A stretch of DNA of 64,000 nucleotides from Clostridia bacterium (GCA_017480115.1 JAFVBH010000080.1:55790-119789); one strand, 5' to 3'; shown: positions 7,902-17,985, counted from the stretch's first letter. The notes: a model not told the origin generated them from the letters alone. Made by a program: numbers and translations.

Positions 7902-9407
7902 TTACAGTTTATCGTATTCGGAGTAGCCCTTATAGATTTCCTTATCGTAGAAATTATTTTCATTCTTGTCATGCAGGGGATACCATACCTGCGCAAAGAA
8001 CGGGTTGAGCTTTGCCTCCGTGTCGTAATCCCAAGGCATCGGCAGCTCCTCGGGGCACCAGTGACCGCCGCGCAGGACAAGGTTCGGCGACATCACAAAC
8101 TCGTTGCCGCGGGCAGAGCGCCATTTCAGCGGCGTGTAAATATCGCCCTTTTCCATGGTTCCCGAGAGGCACTCGCCGCCACGGAAAGCCGCCGCTTTTT
8201 TCATATCCTCAATATCCAGCTCGGAGAGCGGTTTGCTCTCGTCGTAGCCATGGTCAAGATAGGTGATCTCCTCTGTCGGTCTGACGATCTTAAAGGTGCT
8301 CCAATCACCGATTTTCTCCCATTCCTCTACAGAACCGAAGTATGCGGAAATACGCGCGTCAACCTTCTCCTTAAACCATGACATGGTGCCGTAAATATGC
8401 TTGTTGGTCAGCGGCTCCAGCCCGATCTTGCCCACAAGCCCCGCAAACGGTTTTGCCAGCTTTGCGAGCTTGAAGTAGGCGGGCACCTGCGTGCCGAGAT
8501 GCTCAAAATACTGTCTGATCGGGACATTGTGGCGGAAGTGGAGATATGCCTCCAGCTTGTCGGAATCCGCGTACCACTGCCCGTGGAAATTGCGGGTGAT
8601 GAACCAGTTCGCCTTGAATAGCTTGCGCGGGTCGCCCAGACCGATGGTTTCCAGCAGCAGCTCCTCAAATTCAAAGTTGGTGATGCGGTACTGTTCACCG
8701 CTGCCGATATTGTAAAAGCTTCTCCAGAATTCCTCGGGAATGCCGTCCTCGCATAAACGCAGCAGCAGGGTGGCGGAATCCTCCACCGTCGCCCATTCCA
8801 GTACGCCGTTGATGGGAACATGGAACATGATCGGGTCAAAATTCTTGAGAATATTTGCGTAAAGAATGCCTGACTGCCGCAGGGATACCCAGTGCTTCAG
8901 CCCGGACTCTGCAAAGATGCGTTCCGCTATGACCTTGCTGATGGCATAATGGTCGTAAACGCTGATCTTGATGGGATCGCCGGTTCTGCCCCAATGAATG
9001 GGCGGGTTTCTGTCGCCGGTTTCGGCAACGGTGCCGATGTAGACAACGCGAATATCGTCCTTATTCGGCTGCGCCTGTACGGCGGTAACAATATTCATCG
9101 CCGCAGCGGTGTTGGTCTCGATGGTCTTTTTGGGGAAATAGTCCGCCGCAGGGGATACCATGCCGCCGACATGCAAGACAATGTCTGAACCCTGTACGCC
9201 TGCCAATACATCGTCGTAGTTGCACAAGTCGCCCCATACGATACGTACACGGGGATCGTTGAGATAATCCTTGAATTTCAGTCTGTTCTTTTCACCCGGA
9301 CGCAGCAGAACGACCAAATCATAATTTGCCGGATCGTTGTAAATTTCTTGAAAGCCTGCCCAGCCCATGTTGCCGGAAGCGCCGGTCAGGAAAACGGTTT
9401 TTGCCAT
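7902..9407 (-). CDS. Extended-SDR NAD-dependent epimerase/dehydratase with long C-terminal extension
   Basis: The 501-residue protein opens with an NAD(P)-binding Rossmann fold, 'KTVFLTGASGNMG', and has the SDR catalytic 'YAISK' (Tyr-x-x-x-Lys) with an upstream 'IGTVAETGD'. This is an extended-type SDR (NAD-dependent epimerase/dehydratase family). About 170 extra C-terminal residues follow the usual ~330 and include Trp-rich stretches such as 'LRGGHWCPEELPMPWDYD'; I cannot assign this part. ATG 9407 is preceded by GGAGGAA on the minus strand and matches the fold start; the frame is open to 9473. It is a single-gene unit with its own promoter and terminator. The substrate is unknown. Confidence 0.85.
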   Translation of the reverse strand: MAKTVFLTGASGNMGWAGFQEIYNDPANYDLVVLLRPGEKNRLKFKDYLNDPRVRIVWGDLCNYDDVLAGVQGSDIVLHVGGMVSPAADYFPKKTIETNTAAAMNIVTAVQAQPNKDDIRVVYIGTVAETGDRNPPIHWGRTGDPIKISVYDHYAISKVIAERIFAESGLKHWVSLRQSGILYANILKNFDPIMFHVPINGVLEWATVEDSATLLLRLCEDGIPEEFWRSFYNIGSGEQYRITNFEFEELLLETIGLGDPRKLFKANWFITRNFHGQWYADSDKLEAYLHFRHNVPIRQYFEHLGTQVPAYFKLAKLAKPFAGLVGKIGLEPLTNKHIYGTMSWFKEKVDARISAYFGSVEEWEKIGDWSTFKIVRPTEEITYLDHGYDESKPLSELDIEDMKKAAAFRGGECLSGTMEKGDIYTPLKWRSARGNEFVMSPNLVLRGGHWCPEELPMPWDYDTEAKLNPFFAQVWYPLHDKNENNFYDKEIYKGYSEYDKL

Positions 9408-9437
9408 GATGAGATTCCTCCTTACTATATCCATTTT

Positions 9438-9466
9438 ATAGTAACAAAATGCGCGGATTCTTTCAA
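9438..9466 (-). promoter_or_regulatory. Sigma-A promoter of the SDR gene
   Basis: On the minus strand, TTGAAA (9466-9461) and TACTAT (9443-9438) are separated by 17 bp, just upstream of the GGAGGAA ribosome site. Confidence 0.65.
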
Positions 9467-9575
9467 GTGGCAAACCGTTATAATTTAGTTAAAAAATTGA
9501 CAAAAAAATAAAAATATGGCTGGAAATATAAAATATTTTCGCAAATATATTGCGTTTTTTTGATAAGGCAAAACC

Positions 9576-9604
9576 TTGACTTTGCCCGTATAATATTGTA
9601 AAAT
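9576..9604 (+). promoter_or_regulatory. Sigma-A promoter of RNase P RNA
   Basis: TTGACT (9576-9581) and TAAAAT (9599-9604) are 17 bp apart. The predicted start near 9611 coincides with the first paired base of the RNase P P1 helix. Confidence 0.8.
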
Positions 9605-9609
9605 AAACT

Positions 9610-9962
9610 GAAAGTAAATTGGGCAGTCGCGTGATATAGTTTATCATGAGGAAAGTCCGAGCTTCGCAGAGCAGGATAACGGCTAACGGCCGCCGAGGGT
9701 GACCTTAGGGAAAGTGCAACAGAGAGATACCGCCTTACCGTCCGGTAAGGTAAGGGTGGAAAGGCGAGGTAAGAGCTCACCGGGGTGCGGGAGACCGTAC
9801 CGCCATGTAAACCCTATCCGAAGCAACACCGACAGGAGTTGTCTGCTCGACGCTAACTCCGAAGGGTGGCACGGCATTTTTTTGCCGGAGCTTTCCGGTA
9901 ACGGGAAGCAAAGATAGATGACTGCCTTAAAAGACAGAACTCGGCTTACAGATTTACTTTCC
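9610..9962 (+). ncRNA. rnpB: RNase P RNA (bacterial type A-like)
   Basis: The conserved blocks of the catalytic RNA of RNase P are present in order: GAGGAAAGTCCGAGCT, TAACGGCTAACGGC, AGGGAAAGTGCAACAGAGA, a GGCGAGGTAAGAGCTCACCG-type core, CCCTATCCGAAGCAACACC, AGATAGATGACTGCC and ACAGAACTCGGCTTACAG. The ends pair (GAAAGTAAAT with ATTTACTTTC) to form P1. The RNA removes 5' leaders from pre-tRNAs together with protein RnpA, which is not in this window. It has its own promoter and terminator and stands between the SDR gene and addB. Confidence 0.97.
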
Positions 9963-9969
9963 TTAATAA

Positions 9970-10003
9970 AAACCGCCCTATCAACGCAGGGCGGTTTCTT
10001 TTT
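9970..10003 (+). terminator. Terminator of RNase P RNA
   Basis: AAACCGCCCT pairs with AGGGCGGTTT around ATCAACGC, followed by CTTTTT. Confidence 0.92.
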
Positions 10004-10055
10004 GAATTTCGCAAAACTGCTTGTCAATGTTATAAAACTTGTGGGGTGACGCAAT

Positions 10056-13000
10056 ATGTTAACGCCGATTCTCGGGCGTTCCCGCAGCGGTAAGAGCACC
10101 GAGCTTTACAGAATCCTGAATGAACAGGGCGGCGCGGGAAAAAAGTGTATTCTCATCGTGCCGGAGCAATTTTCTTTTGAGGCGGAAAAGCTGACGCTTT
10201 TAAAAACCGCGCCTGCGGCAGCCGCCAATATCGAGGTCATGAGCTTCAGCCGTATGGCGGATAAGCTGATCGAACAATACGAGCCTGTGCACGCGCCCTA
10301 TATCACCCCGCGGGGCAAGCTGCTGCTGATGAATCTTGTGCTGGACGATATTTGGGACAGACTTTCCGTTTACGGGCGTGTCCGCAATAAAAATCGGCTG
10401 GCGGCGGAGTTGGTCACCGCGGATACCGAGCTGAAGCGCGCATGCATTTCCGCAGAGAAATTAGCGGAACTGACGCCGGACGCGGCGAACGAATCCTTGG
10501 CCCGCAAGCTGGGCGATCTGGGGTTGATCTTCGGTGTATATAATTCCGTGCTGAACGGCAAATTCAGCGATCGCTCCAACGCGCTGCAGCATCTTTGCGA
10601 TATTTTGGAGCGTCATCGCGATTTTACTGATTGTGTGATCGCGGTGGACGAGTTCGGCGGCTTCACTGAGGACGAGCTGGCAGTACTGGAGCGGCTGATG
10701 GAATATACTGCCCGGGTGTATATCACGTTCTGCACCGACAGCGCCGACGCCCCGAGCGGCGCGTCCTTCGCGTTTTCACGCAAAAGCTATGACGACGTGC
10801 TGGCGCTGGCAAGAAAAAATCATACGCGAATCGCCGCGCCGATCCGTTTGACGCAGACCTATTATGCCTGCGAGACGCTCGCCCACAGCGAACAGTATCT
10901 GTTTGACGCCGCGCCGGAATATTTTGACGGCGACGCGGACGGTATCTGTATTTGTAAATGTGAAAACAAGGCGGAGGAATGCGAGTTCGCCGCCTTGACG
11001 GCAAAAAAACTGATTTACGAGCAGGGGTACCGCTGCCGGGACATCGCCGTGATCGAGCGCACGAAGGACAGCTACGCCGCAGACATTATCTCCGCCTTCG
11101 CGCGGTACGGGATCGACGTGTTCAAGGACACCCGCCGCAGCATCGCCTGTGCGCCTGCCGCCGCGTATCTGCTCGCCTTTGCGGAAAACGCGCTGCGGGG
11201 GATTACCACCGATGCGGTGATGCGGATGCTGCGCAGCGGCATGACCGACCTTTCGGCGGAGGAGATCGATCTTCTCGATAACTATGTGTTGATGTTCGGC
11301 ATCGACGGCGCGGAATGGCAGCGGGAATGGCAGTATAATCCCATGGGCTTCGGCGCGCAGATCGACGACAACGCCGCGGCGCTGCTGGCGCGGATCAACG
11401 ATGCGCGGGCGCGGATCATCGGCGGAATCACCGCCTTTGCCGATGCCTGCAAACAAAAAACCTGCGGCGAGATCGTGAAAGCGCTGTATGCGGTCATGCT
11501 CTCCGCCGACGTTGCCGATAAAACAAAACAGCTGGCGACGCAGCTTGCCCGCGACGGTAAAAACGACGAAGCGGAGACGGTAGTTTCCGCCTATAATGAA
11601 CTGATGGAATGTCTGTCCGATTTATACGATGTGATCGGCGAACGGTATGTGAGCGGTAAGCGCTTTTTTGAACTGCTGGCGGAAACAGTGCAGTCTACCA
11701 CCGCCGGCGTTGTGCCGCAGGGGCTGGACGAGGTCGCCGTAGGCAGCGCGGACAGGATTCGTATTTCCGAGAAAAAAGCGGTGATCCTGGTCGGCGTCAA
11801 CGAGGGCGTTTTTCCTGCGGTCACAGAACCCACCGGCATTTTCTCCGACAGCGAGCGGCGGCTGATGTCTACGCTGGGCGCGGATATTTCCGGCGATAAA
11901 GACTACCTTGCGCAGCGGGAGCGGTATATGTGTTATCGCGCGTTCTCCGGCGCTTCGGCGCGTATGTATCTTACATACTCAAAAAAAAGCGTTTCCGGCG
12001 AGCGGCTGATGCCTTCGGAGATCATCGGCAGCCTGCGGCGTATGCTGCCGGAAACCGCGTTCGGGGAATTTTCGGACGTGCCCGCCGCAGACCGCGCCGC
12101 GGGGCGGGAGATCGCGTTCCGGTATCTTGCGTCCCACTATCTGTCGACGGACAGTACGGTCACGGCGCTGCTCGCCTATTTCAGAGCAAACGGCGACGGC
12201 GGCAAGCTCGACGCGCTGGACCGTCTTGCCCGCAAGACCGCGCCCCGCTTTGCCGACGCGTCCAACGCCGCACGTCTGTACGGGGACGTTATTATGATCT
12301 CTCCCTCGCGGGCGGATTCCTATTTTACCTGCGCGTTTCAATATTTTTGTAAATTCGGGCTGCATGCGTTACCGCGCAAAACGGCGGAGCTGTCCGCGTC
12401 GCAGAACGGTCTGGCGGTGCATTATGTGCTGCAGCGGGTATTCGAGACCTACGGCAGTCGCGGGATCACCCGCCTGACGGATGCGGAGAAAATGGCAGCC
12501 GTGCAGACCTATACGGACGAATATATCACCCTTTATATGCAGGGGCTGGCGGAGAAAAGCCGACGCATGCGGTTTATCGTCAATTCCTATACGGAAGTGA
12601 TCTATACCGTGCTTTGCCGCATGGCGGACGAGTTTGCGCATTCGGCGTTTGAGACCTGCGACACGGAGCTGGACATCGGCATGCGGCGGGACAGAGACGG
12701 GCTCGCCCCGTATTTTGTCTGCGACGGCGCAGGCGGCACGGTGGGTGTGCGCGGCACGGTCGACCGGGTGGATATGCTGAAAACCGACGCGGGCGCGTAT
12801 CTTCGGGTCGTGGATTATAAAACCAACGCCAAGGAGTTCCGCTTCGGCGAGGTCGCCGCAGGGCTGAATATGCAGATGCTGATCTATCTGATGGCGCTGT
12901 GGCAAAACGGCGGACAGCGGTACGGGACGCATATCCTGCCTGCGGGGGCGCTGTATATCCCCGCCAAGATCGGCACGATCGCGCTGTCGCGGACGGAGGA

Positions 13001-13400
13001 TACCGCCGCGCAGAACCTGAAAAACGGAAAAATGAACGGGTTGTTGCTGGACGATCCCGTGTCCCTGCAAGCCATGGGCGCGGATCGAAAGGATTCCTAT
13101 ATCCCCGCGCAGCTGCAAGCCGACGGCGCCGCCAAGGGGGCGGTGATCTCTCTTGCGCAGTTTGAAAATCTGCATAAGCTGATCGATCAAAAGCTGGCGG
13201 AGATGGGCGCGGGGCTGCGCGGCGGCAATATCACGCCCAAGCCGATATGCATGGATAAAAAAACGACGGCGTGCGCCTACTGCGACTACAGGGGCGTCTG
13301 CCTGCATGAAGCGGACGATGAGAAAAACGAAGTGACCGTGTTGTCCGACGCGCAGATGCGCGCCATGCTGACGGGAGAGGAGGGCGCAGCCAATGGCTGA
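10056..13400 (+). CDS. addB: ATP-dependent helicase/deoxyribonuclease subunit B
   Basis: The 1114-residue protein is the AddB half of the AddAB recombination nuclease, which processes double-strand DNA ends to Chi-like sites for RecA loading. Its N-terminus has the P-loop 'GRSRSGKST' (residues 7-15). The C-terminus carries the PD-(D/E)xK nuclease motif ('RVVDYKTN'). A cysteine cluster ending 'CAYCDYRGVC' is the AddB iron-sulfur staple. GGGGTGA precedes ATG 10056. The stop overlaps the addA start by 8 bp, so the two are translationally coupled. Length is close to B. subtilis AddB (about 1160). Confidence 0.96.
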   Translation: MLTPILGRSRSGKSTELYRILNEQGGAGKKCILIVPEQFSFEAEKLTLLKTAPAAAANIEVMSFSRMADKLIEQYEPVHAPYITPRGKLLLMNLVLDDIWDRLSVYGRVRNKNRLAAELVTADTELKRACISAEKLAELTPDAANESLARKLGDLGLIFGVYNSVLNGKFSDRSNALQHLCDILERHRDFTDCVIAVDEFGGFTEDELAVLERLMEYTARVYITFCTDSADAPSGASFAFSRKSYDDVLALARKNHTRIAAPIRLTQTYYACETLAHSEQYLFDAAPEYFDGDADGICICKCENKAEECEFAALTAKKLIYEQGYRCRDIAVIERTKDSYAADIISAFARYGIDVFKDTRRSIACAPAAAYLLAFAENALRGITTDAVMRMLRSGMTDLSAEEIDLLDNYVLMFGIDGAEWQREWQYNPMGFGAQIDDNAAALLARINDARARIIGGITAFADACKQKTCGEIVKALYAVMLSADVADKTKQLATQLARDGKNDEAETVVSAYNELMECLSDLYDVIGERYVSGKRFFELLAETVQSTTAGVVPQGLDEVAVGSADRIRISEKKAVILVGVNEGVFPAVTEPTGIFSDSERRLMSTLGADISGDKDYLAQRERYMCYRAFSGASARMYLTYSKKSVSGERLMPSEIIGSLRRMLPETAFGEFSDVPAADRAAGREIAFRYLASHYLSTDSTVTALLAYFRANGDGGKLDALDRLARKTAPRFADASNAARLYGDVIMISPSRADSYFTCAFQYFCKFGLHALPRKTAELSASQNGLAVHYVLQRVFETYGSRGITRLTDAEKMAAVQTYTDEYITLYMQGLAEKSRRMRFIVNSYTEVIYTVLCRMADEFAHSAFETCDTELDIGMRRDRDGLAPYFVCDGAGGTVGVRGTVDRVDMLKTDAGAYLRVVDYKTNAKEFRFGEVAAGLNMQMLIYLMALWQNGGQRYGTHILPAGALYIPAKIGTIALSRTEDTAAQNLKNGKMNGLLLDDPVSLQAMGADRKDSYIPAQLQADGAAKGAVISLAQFENLHKLIDQKLAEMGAGLRGGNITPKPICMDKKTTACAYCDYRGVCLHEADDEKNEVTVLSDAQMRAMLTGEEGAANG

Positions 13401-16400
13401 TGTAACATGGACGCCGCAGCAGCGGCAGGCGATCGAGACCGTCGGCGGCACCGTTGTGGTCTCCGCAGCGGCGGGCTCAGGCAAAACGGCGGTGCTGGTG
13501 GAACGGGTGATCAGACTGCTGACGGACGGGGAACGCCCGCTCCCGCCCGAACGGCTGCTGGTCGTCACCTTTACAAGAGCGGCGGCGGCGGAAATGAAGC
13601 GCAAGCTCAAGGACGCGCTGCGGGAAAAGGCGGCGGAGAATCCCGTCGCCGCGTCCGCGCTTTTAAATATCGACCGCGCGATCATCTCCACCATGGATTC
13701 CTTTTGCGCCAAGGTGGTGCGGGAAAACTTCGAGAGCGTCGGCATCGCGCCGGATTTCCGCATGATGGACGACGCTGAGCTGCGCGCGCTGGAAAAAACG
13801 ACGGTGGAAAGCGTTTTAGAGACCTATTACGCCGCGCAGGAGGCGGATTTTATCGCGCTGACGCGGCAGTTTGCCTCCGGCAGCAGCGATACGGTATTGA
13901 CGGAAAGTATACAAAATATTTACGCCTACGCGGATTCCAATCCGTCGCCCGCGCAATGGCTGGACGGCGTCGCCGCCGAGTATGCAACGATTCTGCCTGC
14001 GGCGCAGACCGTATGGGGAAAATATCTGATGGCAAACGCCGCCCGCGCGGTTGCGCACTGTCTGTCGCTGCTGCGGCGGGCGCTGACAGCCGCCGAAGCG
14101 GACGAAAAAACGGCGGAATTTTACGCCCCATCCGTTGCGTGCGACGTCGAAAAATATCAGAACGCCCATGCGGTTTTGCGGCGCGGCGCGGACTGGGACG
14201 CCGTGGCGCAGACGCTCAAGGGGCTGCTGCCGCTGACCGCGCTGCCCATCAAGCGCGGCATGGGGACCAATCCCTGCGCGACCCGCGTCAAGGCGCTGCG
14301 GGACAGCGTGAAATCGATCATGGAGGATCTGATCGCGTCCATGTCGGCGCCTGCCGCCGCCTGCGAGGCGGACGCGCGCATATTAAAGCCGGTCATGACG
14401 ACCCTGATTTCGTGCGTAAAGGCGTACAGCGACCGGCTGCTGGAGAATAAGCACCGCGCCAACGCCTATTATTTCAGCGATATTCTGCACTTTGCGCTGG
14501 AATTGTTTTATGAGACCGACGGCGGCGAGCCGCGCCCGACGGCGCTGTGCCGCAAGATCGCCGCGTCCTTCGACGCGGTGCTGATCGACGAATATCAGGA
14601 TACCACCCGCGCGCAGGACGCGCTGTTTAACGCGGTGTCCGACGGCGGTAAAAATCTGTTTGTCGTCGGCGACGTCAAGCAGAGCATCTACGCGTTCCGT
14701 CACGCCACGCCCGAGATCTTTACCGAGCGTTGCGCAAGCGCTGCGGATGTGAACGCGGGCACCTTCCCGGCAAGGATCATCCTCGGTAAAAATTTCCGCA
14801 GCCGGGCGGGGATTCTGGATTTTGTCAACTTTGTATTCTCCCAACTCATGACCCCCGACGCGGGCGGTATTTTATATAATGCGGACGAATATCTCTATTT
14901 CGGCGGTTCGGACGCGGGCGACATGCGGGATACGGACGTGATCCTGACCGAAACCGCGCCCAAGGCGGATAACCTTACCGTCGAGGCGGAAAAAATGGCG
15001 GCGTATATCTATGACGTTGTGGCGTCCGGGCAGGAGATCACCGTCAAAGGGGAGACGCGGCGGGCAAAATTTTCGGATTTTTGTATCCTTTTGCGCAGCG
15101 CAAAGGGCAGCGCGGACACGATCGCGGAAACGCTCAAGCGGCATAATATCCCTGCGGTCTTTGAAACGAAGTCGGATTATTTCGCGTTTCCGGAGACCGA
15201 GGCGCTGTGCGCCCTGCTGCGGATCGTGGACAATCCCCGCAGCGACGCGGATCTGCTCAGCGCGATGTTTTTCCCGCTGTTCGGCTTTACCCCCGACGAA
15301 CTGGCGACGCTGCGCGGGCTGTCGGCGGATACGCTGTATGCCTGCGTCCTCGCCGCTGCGGAGGGCTGCGAGGATACGGCGCTGCGCAAAAAATGCGCCG
15401 ATTTTCTTAACACGCTGGCGGTATTTCGTAACTACGCCGTCTCGATGAGAACGTCGGATTTTGTCCGTTATATGATCTATGAAACCGATCTTTCGGCGCT
15501 GGTGCTGTCCATGCCCGCCGGAACGGAGCGGTTGCCGCGGCTGGAGGCGTTTGTGGATTATGCGATTGCCTATGAGAACAGCGGCGCCGTGGGGTATTCC
15601 GGTTTTATCCGGTATCTGAACGGGATTCGGCAGACCGGCGCCGAGGTGCCGGTAGCCAAGGTGTTCGGCGATATTGAAAACGCCGTGACCATTATGACCG
15701 TGCATAAATCCAAGGGACTGGAATTTCCCTTTGTGCTGCTTGCCGACACGGCGCGGCGGTTCAGTAACCGGGATTATACCGCTTCGGTGATCTGTGATAA
15801 CGACTTCGGCGCCGCCATGCATTTGCAGGAGCGGCTGAAGCTGAAACGGTATGAGACCGTCCCGTATGCGGCGGTCAAGGCGAAAAAGAAATTCTCTGCA
15901 GTCTCGGAGGAAATTCGGCTGCTGTATGTCGCGCTGACCCGCGCGGCGTATCGGCTGGTGATCTTCGGCACGACGGGGAATTTGGAAAAGACGCTGCGCG
16001 GCGCCGCCGCTGTCGTGCCGCCTGTCGGCGCGCCGGTACCCGACGCCGTTCTGCGCTGCTCTAATTGGCTGACGCTGCTTTTGGCGGCGTTGATGCGCCA
16101 CCCGGATTGCGGCGCGCTGCGGGATATGGCGGACGCGGATTGCGATATTCAGCCCTGCGAATCCCATGTGCGCGTGCTGCTGAAAAATACGGAGGAACCG
16201 GACGGCGCGGCGGATACGCCCCTCGCCGCCGAGACCGCGCGGCTGCCCTTTACGCCGGAAATGTACGACGATCTGCGCCGCAGGATCGAGTACCGATACC
16301 CGTATGAGAATCTCAAGGGGCTGCCCGCAAAGATCACCGCGTCCGGCTTTTCGGATCAGGCGGTGGATTACGGCGCGGCGCGGCTGAACGCGCCCGTCTT

Positions 16401-16917
16401 TGCCGAAAACGGCGGCGTCGGCGGCGCGGCAAGGGGCAACGCCTATCATCATTTCCTGCATTACTGCGATTTTCATGCGCTGCGCGGCGGCGTTACGGCG
16501 GAACAACAGCGGCTGATGCGCGAGGGGCTGTTAACGCGGGAGGAGAGCGCGTTGATCGACGAGAGAAAAATCGCCGCGTTTATCGACTCCGCCATCGGGC
16601 AAAAAATCCTGTCTGCCGACAAGGTGTATCGGGAGCTGGAATTTCGCCTGCTGCTGCCCGCCTACGCGGTGTATCCCGAGGTAGACAGCAAGGAGAATAT
16701 TCTGGTGCAGGGCGTTGCGGATCTGGTATTCTTTGACGGCGCGGACGCGGTCGTGGTGGATTACAAGACCGACATGCGCGCCGACGGAGCGACCCTTGCC
16801 GACCGTTACCGCCGCCAGGTACATATTTATAAAAAAGCGGTGGAAAAATTATTTGATGTGACGGTGTCGAAAACGATCCTGTATTCCATCAGCGCGTCGG
16901 AAGCCATCGAGGTATGA
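13393..16917 (+). CDS. addA: ATP-dependent helicase/nuclease subunit A
   Basis: The 1174-residue UvrD/Rep-type superfamily 1 helicase has Walker A 'AAAGSGKT' (25-32) and Walker B region 'AVLIDEYQDTT'. It also shows 'FVVGDVKQSIYAFRHA' (motif III region), 'MTVHKSKGLEFPFVLL' (motif V) and 'RLLYVALTRA' (motif VI). The nuclease motif 'AVVVDYKTD' lies near the C-terminus. AddA supplies translocation and the 3' strand nuclease of AddAB. The start codon lies inside the end of addB, and GGAG in the last addB codons serves as ribosome site. No truncation is seen. Confidence 0.97.
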   Translation: MADVTWTPQQRQAIETVGGTVVVSAAAGSGKTAVLVERVIRLLTDGERPLPPERLLVVTFTRAAAAEMKRKLKDALREKAAENPVAASALLNIDRAIISTMDSFCAKVVRENFESVGIAPDFRMMDDAELRALEKTTVESVLETYYAAQEADFIALTRQFASGSSDTVLTESIQNIYAYADSNPSPAQWLDGVAAEYATILPAAQTVWGKYLMANAARAVAHCLSLLRRALTAAEADEKTAEFYAPSVACDVEKYQNAHAVLRRGADWDAVAQTLKGLLPLTALPIKRGMGTNPCATRVKALRDSVKSIMEDLIASMSAPAAACEADARILKPVMTTLISCVKAYSDRLLENKHRANAYYFSDILHFALELFYETDGGEPRPTALCRKIAASFDAVLIDEYQDTTRAQDALFNAVSDGGKNLFVVGDVKQSIYAFRHATPEIFTERCASAADVNAGTFPARIILGKNFRSRAGILDFVNFVFSQLMTPDAGGILYNADEYLYFGGSDAGDMRDTDVILTETAPKADNLTVEAEKMAAYIYDVVASGQEITVKGETRRAKFSDFCILLRSAKGSADTIAETLKRHNIPAVFETKSDYFAFPETEALCALLRIVDNPRSDADLLSAMFFPLFGFTPDELATLRGLSADTLYACVLAAAEGCEDTALRKKCADFLNTLAVFRNYAVSMRTSDFVRYMIYETDLSALVLSMPAGTERLPRLEAFVDYAIAYENSGAVGYSGFIRYLNGIRQTGAEVPVAKVFGDIENAVTIMTVHKSKGLEFPFVLLADTARRFSNRDYTASVICDNDFGAAMHLQERLKLKRYETVPYAAVKAKKKFSAVSEEIRLLYVALTRAAYRLVIFGTTGNLEKTLRGAAAVVPPVGAPVPDAVLRCSNWLTLLLAALMRHPDCGALRDMADADCDIQPCESHVRVLLKNTEEPDGAADTPLAAETARLPFTPEMYDDLRRRIEYRYPYENLKGLPAKITASGFSDQAVDYGAARLNAPVFAENGGVGGAARGNAYHHFLHYCDFHALRGGVTAEQQRLMREGLLTREESALIDERKIAAFIDSAIGQKILSADKVYRELEFRLLLPAYAVYPEVDSKENILVQGVADLVFFDGADAVVVDYKTDMRADGATLADRYRRQVHIYKKAVEKLFDVTVSKTILYSISASEAIEV

Positions 16918-16945
16918 TTTGCCCAAAAAAACTTTGTAAAAGTAC

Positions 16946-16974
16946 TTGCATTTCCTGAAACTATGTGTTAGAAT
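16946..16974 (+). promoter_or_regulatory. Sigma-A promoter of rpmE
   Basis: TTGCAT (16946-16951) and TAGAAT (16969-16974) with a 17-bp spacer, about 40 bp upstream of the rpmE start. Confidence 0.8.
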
Positions 16975-17014
16975 AGCGTGTAAATTGATTCCCGTACCGA
17001 AAGAGGTGGAACTA

Positions 17015-17218
17015 ATGAAAGACGGCATTCATCCCGAGTACAAGCAGACCGAGGTCAGATGCGCCTGCGGCGCTGTTTATACAACAGGCTCTACGAAAGA
17101 AAATATTCGTGTTGACATCTGCTCCAAGTGCCATCCGTTCTTCACCGGCAAACAGAAGCTTGTTGATACCGGCGGACGCGTTGACAGATTCAAGAAGCGT
17201 TATAATCTGGATAAGTAA
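17015..17218 (+). CDS. rpmE: 50S ribosomal protein L31, zinc-binding type
   Basis: The 67-residue protein matches bacterial L31 in length and sequence ('[10 protein letters not shown]', '[12 protein letters not shown]', 'RVDRFKKRY'). The four zinc ligands Cys16, Cys18, Cys36 and Cys39 are all present, so this is the zinc-containing paralogue (C+), not the zinc-independent YtjA type. ATG 17015 is preceded by GAGGTGG; the frame is open further upstream but the family start is here. It has its own promoter and is followed by a weak hairpin before yigZ. L31 sits at the intersubunit bridge of the ribosome and can act as a zinc reserve. Confidence 0.97.
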   Translation: MKDGIHPEYKQTEVRCACGAVYTTGSTKENIRVDICSKCHPFFTGKQKLVDTGGRVDRFKKRYNLDK

Positions 17219-17251
17219 TTTGACTGTACAGCTTGATTGTTACCGGATATT

Positions 17252-17290
17252 TTAGGTGGCTTTTCCGAAGAATGCGGAAAGGTCGCCTTA
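17252..17290 (+). terminator. Weak terminator-like hairpin after rpmE
   Basis: AGGTGGCTTTTCC pairs imperfectly with GGAAAGGTCGCCT. The following TTATGCTGTTT is a poor T-tract, so readthrough into yigZ is likely. Confidence 0.5.
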
Positions 17291-17314
17291 TGCTGTTTCA
17301 CTAAGGGTGTTTTT

Positions 17315-17950
17315 ATGGCTGAATACAGAACGGTTGCCGCCGAAGCGTCGGCGGAGATCGAAGTGAAAAAATCTCATTTCATCGGTCATATCGCACCGGT
17401 CGTCTCGCCGCAGGAGGCAAACGCTTTTCTTGCGCGCATCAAGGACGAAAATAAAAAGGCGCGGCATAATGTGCATGCCTATCGGCTTGCGGACGGAAAG
17501 GCGGGCTTTTCCGACGACGGCGAGCCGCAGGGCACGGCGGGCAAGCCCCTGCTCGACGTTATCGGCGGCGCGGCGGTCGTCAACACCGTGATCGTGGTTA
17601 CCCGCTATTTCGGCGGAATCCTGCTGGGGACGGGCGGTCTTGTGCGCGCGTACGGCGCGGCGGCAAAGCTGGCGCTGGAGGCGGCGCGGATCGTCGCCAT
17701 GCAAAGCGTGGTCTGTTATACCACCGCGCTGGACTATACCTATTACGGCAGGGTGAGCGCGCTGATCCCCGCATGCGGCGGCGAGATCGAGAATACAGTC
17801 TATCAGGATACCATTACATTATTATATTATATCCCCGAAGCCGAAGCTCCGCGGTTCCTGAACGCCCTGTCGGAGCTGACCTACGGCGCTGTTGCAGCCG
17901 TAGAGACGGGTAGGGCGTACCGGCAAAAGCCGGCGGACAACCGGCAGTAA
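17315..17950 (+). CDS. YigZ/IMPACT-family protein
   Basis: The 211-residue protein belongs to the YigZ (UPF0029, IMPACT) family. The N-terminal domain carries the signature 'ARHNVHAYRLADGKAGFSDDGEPQGTAGKPLLDVI', followed by 'VTRYFGGILLGTGGLVRAYG'. A C-terminal ferredoxin-like domain (DUF1949, about 135-200) is present. Bacterial members have been linked to translation and to ribosome or tRNA binding, but no reaction is established. ATG 17315 follows AAGGGTG; the frame is open to 17237 without a better start. It lies 35 bp upstream of dgt, probably in one transcription unit. Confidence 0.9.
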   Translation: MAEYRTVAAEASAEIEVKKSHFIGHIAPVVSPQEANAFLARIKDENKKARHNVHAYRLADGKAGFSDDGEPQGTAGKPLLDVIGGAAVVNTVIVVTRYFGGILLGTGGLVRAYGAAAKLALEAARIVAMQSVVCYTTALDYTYYGRVSALIPACGGEIENTVYQDTITLLYYIPEAEAPRFLNALSELTYGAVAAVETGRAYRQKPADNRQ

Positions 17951-17985
17951 TTACCGTTTAATCTTTTGGTCGGGAGGTTGTTTCT

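Noticed and set aside
14872..16506. Large minus-strand open frame opposite addA
   Set aside because: A result of the codon bias of addA; Arg/His-rich with no family match, while addA motifs are intact.
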